Source: UBA7359 sp963976795 (GTDB lineage: Bacteria; Pseudomonadota; Gammaproteobacteria; Eutrophobiales; Eutrophobiaceae). Taken from it: a stretch of 64,000 nucleotides of DNA. Below the pieces are notes generated by a model that worked only from the letters and a program-made list of their open reading frames with translations, was not told the DNA's origin and made no database searches. The position numbers were made by a program, and so were the translations under genes. Positions 60,754-64,000 of this stretch are shown here, piece by piece (within the stretch, counting starts at the first letter, position 1; each line of letters starts with the position of its first letter). Location: assembly GCA_963976795.1 (NCBI GenBank), contig CAXBLT010000009.1, positions 1 through 64,000 of the forward strand, written 5' to 3'.

Positions 60754-61257
60754 ATGGGCATCGAGCAAGAAATAGAAAATTGGGATGGAAAATCATCGAG
60801 CGACATCAGCGCTATTTACAGTCGTTATGGCAAAAAAGCGTCTTTTGTACCAAAGCTCATTGAGCTTTCTCGTCAAGAAGGTCTTCAAAAAGGGGCTACA
60901 TGGCTTCTAAAGCACCATCTTGAAAACAAGCATAGATTAAACGCTAATGATGTAGCGACTATCTATAAACTTACCCCGAAATTTAAAAACTGGGAGGCAA
61001 AACTCCATATCCTGCAAAGCATCCCTTATATGCCAGTTGGTGAGGCAGAAAAGAAAGGCGTTGAATTGTTTTTGCGAAACTCTCTCACAGATACAAACAA
61101 ATTTGTAAGGGCATGGGCATATAATGGGTTTTACGAAATTTCTCTTCAGTACCATGAATACAAAGAAGAAACCAAGCAGTTCTTTGAAATGGCAATGAGA
61201 GACGAAGCACCATCAGTAAAAGCAAGAATCAGAAGTATCATGAAAAATGACTTCTAA
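60754..61257 (+). CDS. Cassette 4: helical-repeat (HEAT-like) protein
   Basis: 167 residues, all alpha-helical, with repeat-like pairs (GATWLLKHHLENKH, NWEAKLHILQSIPY, NKFVRAWAYNGFYEIS, APSVKARIRSIM). The last two look like HEAT repeats (V.A. ..L). No enzymatic motif. Likely a small binding or adaptor protein. Function unknown. Cassette starts at 60735; the stop falls inside the attC. Confidence 0.75.
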   Translation: MGIEQEIENWDGKSSSDISAIYSRYGKKASFVPKLIELSRQEGLQKGATWLLKHHLENKHRLNANDVATIYKLTPKFKNWEAKLHILQSIPYMPVGEAEKKGVELFLRNSLTDTNKFVRAWAYNGFYEISLQYHEYKEETKQFFEMAMRDEAPSVKARIRSIMKNDF

Positions 61258-61352
61258 CAAATCATTGCGATGGACATTTGACTCACTGTGTTTTTTTGCT
61301 GTCGAAAAAAATGCTCACGCGTTAAATGCCACTGAATTCAGGCGTTGCAAGT
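61251..61352 (+). other. attC site of cassette 4
   Basis: CTTCTAAC (61251-61258) is the reverse complement of cassette 4's start TTAGAAG. The right end is GCGTTGCAAG with crossover at G61344^T61345. The long arms pair through GACATTTGACTC and GCGTTAAATGCC and a T7/A7 loop region. It is longer than the others (about 100 bp), within the normal attC range. An inner GCGTTAAAT could be taken as the end instead, but the next cassette's own end matches GTTGCAAGTC better. Confidence 0.75.
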
Positions 61353-61370
61353 CATCAGAGAGTTAACAGC

Positions 61371-61680
61371 ATGAAGCTAGGGAAACTAAACGCTATCTCT
61401 GTTTTCATTGCATGAGTTGCAATGGCTGGTCTTCTTTTCTTCGGCTTATTAAGTTATTTATATTATCTTCTTTAATATATTTATAGGTTTAGCATTACTA
61501 CATATAGTTCTAATATTTTTTGTTCGCTGTTTTTACGGCAATAAATATATTACAACGCAAGGTTTCAAATCGCCTCACCCTGACTCTGATGGTAACTGGG
61601 AAAATACTATAGCAAAATGGTTTTCTGACTCTGTAGTATGTATACATTGTGGGCAGCAGATAAATACAAATGACTTATAA
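61371..61680 (+). pseudogene. Cassette 5: disrupted small membrane protein gene
   Basis: The frame starts MKLGKLNAISVFIA, meets a TGA at 61413-61415, continues VAMAGLLFFGLLSYLYYLL, and then stops. A shift of one base resumes NIFIGLALLHIVLIFFVRC followed by a polar tail with CIHCGQQINTNDL and stop at 61680. Together they read as a two-TM protein with a CxxC tail, broken by one nonsense and one frameshift lesion. The ending GACTTATAAC and the cassette start GTTGCAAGTC are 8 of 10 complementary, so it was a cassette. Confidence 0.6.
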
Positions 61681-61730
61681 CAAGCCAAAGTAATAGGACG
61701 CAGACAAGCACGCTATCGTTCACTGGAACA
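61671..61730 (+). other. Left half of a decayed attC (cassette 5)
   Basis: ACTTATAACAAGCC has the inverse-core shape and lies at the end of the broken gene. I could not find a matching GTTAT-type core or a complementary right arm downstream, so the site appears degenerated or cut off by a rearrangement. Confidence 0.4.
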
Positions 61731-62027
61731 ATAAATAGTGCCGAAGTAATTTAATTTTACCAAGGTGAAAATCAGGCTGAAACAATGTTGCTACTTCGGG
61801 ATGTAATCAAACCGTACGACGAACGTTACAGAGCTATTGCTGCTGAGGCCTCGTTGAGTTTCAAGCTATAGCTCAACCTATGGTCGTACATGAGCAGTCA
61901 CTTTACGAGTTTACGGAGCTAGGATTATCAGGAAAAAAGTTGACTCACTAACGGGAATAATTGATCAGCTTGAGCATAAACCGTCAGCAATATAGTATTT
62001 TAATATTTATTGTTTGGTAATCAAGAT
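61681..62027 (+). other. Gene-free stretch with frame fragments of a degraded gene
   Basis: No intact gene. Consecutive plus-strand frames read QGENQAETMLLLRDVIKP, then YDERYRAIAAEASLSFKL (stop), then a different frame AQPMVVHEQSLYEFTELGLS, and a third frame SLTGIIDQLEHKPSAI to a stop at about 61996. The pieces look like one former protein with frame lesions. I cannot name the family. Confidence 0.35.
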
Positions 62028-62627
62028 ATGAATCCATCTGATATTGGTAAAGCTTATAATGAAATCACGCACCTTTGGGAAAGTGATGATTTCGATCGAA
62101 ACAATGGTATCGAGCAGCACAAGCGCGCGATATCGTTTGTAACAAATAAAGGCAAAGCGCTCGATGTTGGTTGTGGTTGTACTGGGCGCTTCATCGATCT
62201 GTTTCTAGAGGAAGGGTTTTCTCCGGAGGGCGTTGATATTTCTGAGTCAATGATAGCGTTGGCCAGAAAAAGACATCCGGAGATAAACTTTCATCAACAA
62301 GATATATGTGAATGGGAAACAACTGAGAAATATGACCTCATCACGGCTTGGGATAGCATTTGGCATATCCCTCTTAATCAACAAGTGAAAGTAATGACAA
62401 AGCTGGTGTCGTGTCTAAATACAAAAGGTGTCTTAATATTCACCTGTGGTGGTACTGATGAAGAGGGCGAACTTACAGATGATTATATGGGACCAAAAGT
62501 TTACTACTCGACATTAGGTGTCAGTGGGTTTCTAAATTTATTTATAAGTCTGGGCTGCGTGTGTAAGCACCTTGAGTATGACCAGCATCCTGAATCACAC
62601 ATGTTTCTTATCATTCAAAAAGTCTAA
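62028..62627 (+). CDS. Class I SAM-dependent methyltransferase
   Basis: 199 residues from the ATG at 62028 (a TTG at 62010 would add six). Motif I is ALDVGCGCTGRFIDLF, motif II-like GVDISESMIALAR, and motif III region YDLITAWDSIWHIPL. It has a small-molecule methyltransferase fold, with no clue to substrate. The end TCTAACAATG resembles an attC inverse core, so the gene may be an old cassette, but no clear right half is seen. Confidence 0.85.
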   Translation: MNPSDIGKAYNEITHLWESDDFDRNNGIEQHKRAISFVTNKGKALDVGCGCTGRFIDLFLEEGFSPEGVDISESMIALARKRHPEINFHQQDICEWETTEKYDLITAWDSIWHIPLNQQVKVMTKLVSCLNTKGVLIFTCGGTDEEGELTDDYMGPKVYYSTLGVSGFLNLFISLGCVCKHLEYDQHPESHMFLIIQKV

Positions 62628-62744
62628 CAATGACATTAATTGCCGTCAGTAAAATGAGTGGAACCTTCGCACTAAGAGATTTGTTTTTAACTCTTTCGCC
62701 ATTATTTATGGGAACACTATCTATTTCAACGAGGAGTTAACTGA

Positions 62745-63038
62745 ATGTATGCAGTCATCCTAAGAGCAACTGTTGGGGAACTCGATCAGCAATATTCAGC
62801 GGCGATTGAGAGAATGAAAGAGCTGGATTTTTCGGAATATGGTTGCTTGGAGTTTACTGCACTAATGGAAGGTGACCAAAGAATTGCGATTTCCTATTGG
62901 AATAGTGAAGAGGATATTCGCAGATGGAAACTGAACAACGAACACTTACAGACTCAAGCCATGGCAAAGAATAAGTGGTATAAATCCTATTCTGTCCAGG
63001 TGGTAGAAGTGAAACGTGAGTATAGTCACAACATATAA
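62745..63038 (+). CDS. ABM-fold (antibiotic biosynthesis monooxygenase-like) small protein
   Basis: A 97-residue dimeric ferredoxin-like fold candidate: start MYAVILRATVGELDQQY, then CLEFTALMEGDQRIAISYWNSEEDIRRWK, an arrangement typical of ABM domain proteins (IsdG/YgiN-like). AGGAG precedes the ATG by 9 nt. It lacks the IsdG haem motif as far as I can see. Probably a further cassette or a chromosomal gene next to the array; the attC is not clear. Confidence 0.78.
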   Translation: MYAVILRATVGELDQQYSAAIERMKELDFSEYGCLEFTALMEGDQRIAISYWNSEEDIRRWKLNNEHLQTQAMAKNKWYKSYSVQVVEVKREYSHNI

Positions 63039-63115
63039 CATAGTGATCTATAAACTGACGGGACCTGTTAGCAATAGGCAAGAGCTCTCGGGTTTGAAAG
63101 AATGCTTCAAATTAG

Positions 63116-63979
63116 CTATTTATTATTCGCCTCTAGTAATAGCATATCTTCTTTACTCAGCTCAATATTTTTTGACTTGAGACTGTCCTCAATACTGCTG
63201 ACTTTACTTGCACCAGGTATCGGAAAGATGTTCTGGCCTTTATGCAATAACCAGGCGATCATTATTTGATACGGCGACGCATCATATTTTTCAGAAAGTT
63301 TCTTTAACAATACATTCTCAGCTCGTTGTGCATGTTGATAATGTCCGCCGACCGGGCTATGTGCAATAAAGGTAATGTTATTGTCTTCACAAAACTTAAC
63401 TACACCATTCTTGAACGAAGTGCGTTCAAACAGGTTACATCGGTTCTGAACGGACATGATGTGTGTGATTGAGAGGGCATACTCAATCTGCTCAACGGTG
63501 ACATTTGATAAACCGATGTAGTGAATTTTTCCTTCTTCTTTTAGTTTTAAAAGTTCGCCGACAGAATCGGTAAAAGGTACATCTGGATCCGGTGCATGGA
63601 GTTGATACAAGAAGATTGAGTCGGTATTCAAATCACGCAAACTTTTTTCACATGATGCCCTTAACCATGCAGGACTGCCATCAACCTTCCATTCTCCCTT
63701 GGGTCTTCTAAGACCGCCTTTTGTGGCGACAAGGATATTATTTTTACTCACATGTTGCGTTAATGCCTTCGCGATTAGTTTTTCATTGTGTCCGACATCA
63801 TTGTCATCAACACAATAAACGTTGGCTGAATCGATGAAATTACCGCCGCCATTGATAAAGGTGTTAATTACCTCAAGCGCCTGTGTTTCATCAGGACGTC
63901 CTTCCAGTGATAGAGGCATTGCCCCTAAACCTATGGGAAATATTTCAATATTTGTATTATCGAGGAATTTATTTTTCAT
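63116..63979 (-). CDS. Aldo/keto reductase
   Basis: A 287-residue TIM-barrel oxidoreductase. Typical segments: GGGNFIDSANVYCVDDNDVGHNEKL, given here in parts: GGGNFIDSANVY (catalytic Asp and Tyr) and GHNEKLIAKAL; VATKGGLRRPKG; the LYQLHAPDPDVPF barrel His; and IGLSNVTVEQIE. NADPH-dependent. On the minus strand at the edge of the integron remnant, so a chromosomal neighbour. Confidence 0.95.
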   Translation of the reverse strand: MKNKFLDNTNIEIFPIGLGAMPLSLEGRPDETQALEVINTFINGGGNFIDSANVYCVDDNDVGHNEKLIAKALTQHVSKNNILVATKGGLRRPKGEWKVDGSPAWLRASCEKSLRDLNTDSIFLYQLHAPDPDVPFTDSVGELLKLKEEGKIHYIGLSNVTVEQIEYALSITHIMSVQNRCNLFERTSFKNGVVKFCEDNNITFIAHSPVGGHYQHAQRAENVLLKKLSEKYDASPYQIMIAWLLHKGQNIFPIPGASKVSSIEDSLKSKNIELSKEDMLLLEANNK

Positions 63980-64000
63980 AGTCTAAGATACTATTTAATT

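Noticed and set aside
63020..63110. A further attC between the ABM gene and the aldo/keto reductase
   Set aside because: ATAACATAG and CCTGTTAGCAAT occur, but spacing and arms do not form an attC hairpin.

Overview
The window looks like chromosomal DNA of an AT-rich gammaproteobacterium, probably aquatic or marine. The evidence is the gene content: a complete 'dedicated' proteobacterial sortase system (class GN sortase, VIT/VWA target, PdsO, PdsR, PdsS), TtcA, YajQ, SrkA, MltF, ApbE, a YciV-type PHP enzyme, RimK with its retropepsin-like partner, and a gcvT-gcvH-gcvP glycine cleavage operon. No rRNA, tRNA or CRISPR array was seen. Species and GC content could not be computed here; these statements come from reading the sequence.

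Layout. 1-6.8 kb: the C-terminal end of a large Ig-like/cadherin-like surface protein, then a tight operon for a TolC-type lipoprotein, an HlyD-type adaptor, a GAF-TM-HlyD fusion and an M50 site-2-protease-HlyD fusion. It resembles type I secretion but has no ABC ATPase, and is the best candidate here for a poorly described system. 6.9-19.4 kb: housekeeping and stress genes (cold-shock protein, CPA2 antiporter, DUF924, Rap1a-like protein, TtcA, a second M50 protease, the RimK cluster, a LysR regulator, MscS channel, EamA transporter). 19.6-27.7 kb: the sortase system, with an operon toroid protein <- sortase <- target <- pdsO diverging from pdsR and pdsS. 27.7-34.1 kb: an IS3-type remnant, a membrane-anchored cold-shock-domain protein, gcvTHP and a membrane protein. 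34.2-41.1 kb: two paralogous cyclic-nucleotide-binding/rhodanese/coiled-coil proteins that bracket a Fae-like protein with an altered active site and two unknown genes. 41.2-51.5 kb: mostly housekeeping genes (PHP enzyme, YajQ, ApbE, ABC exporter, SrkA, Sel1-repeat protein, MltF, EgtD). 51.6-57.7 kb: an AddB-like/AddA-like helicase-nuclease pair.

57.7-63.1 kb: a decayed integron. The integrase gene keeps its N-terminal core-binding domain and its C-terminal tail in frame, but the whole catalytic domain is missing. Facing away from it is a short cassette array. Four attC sites can be delimited exactly, because the first bases of each cassette match the reverse complement of its terminal inverse core. 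The cassettes carry a HEPN-like 412-residue protein, a glyoxalase-fold protein, a DUF1801-like protein, a helical-repeat protein and a broken small membrane protein. Beyond these are a degraded stretch, a methyltransferase and an ABM-fold protein that may be old cassettes, and then an aldo-keto reductase on the other strand.

The most interesting readings are the ABC-less secretion-like operon, the internally deleted integrase stranded beside recognisable attC sites, the CNB-rhodanese pair around the Fae-like gene, and a small dispersed intergenic repeat near 19.3 and 25.4 kb.
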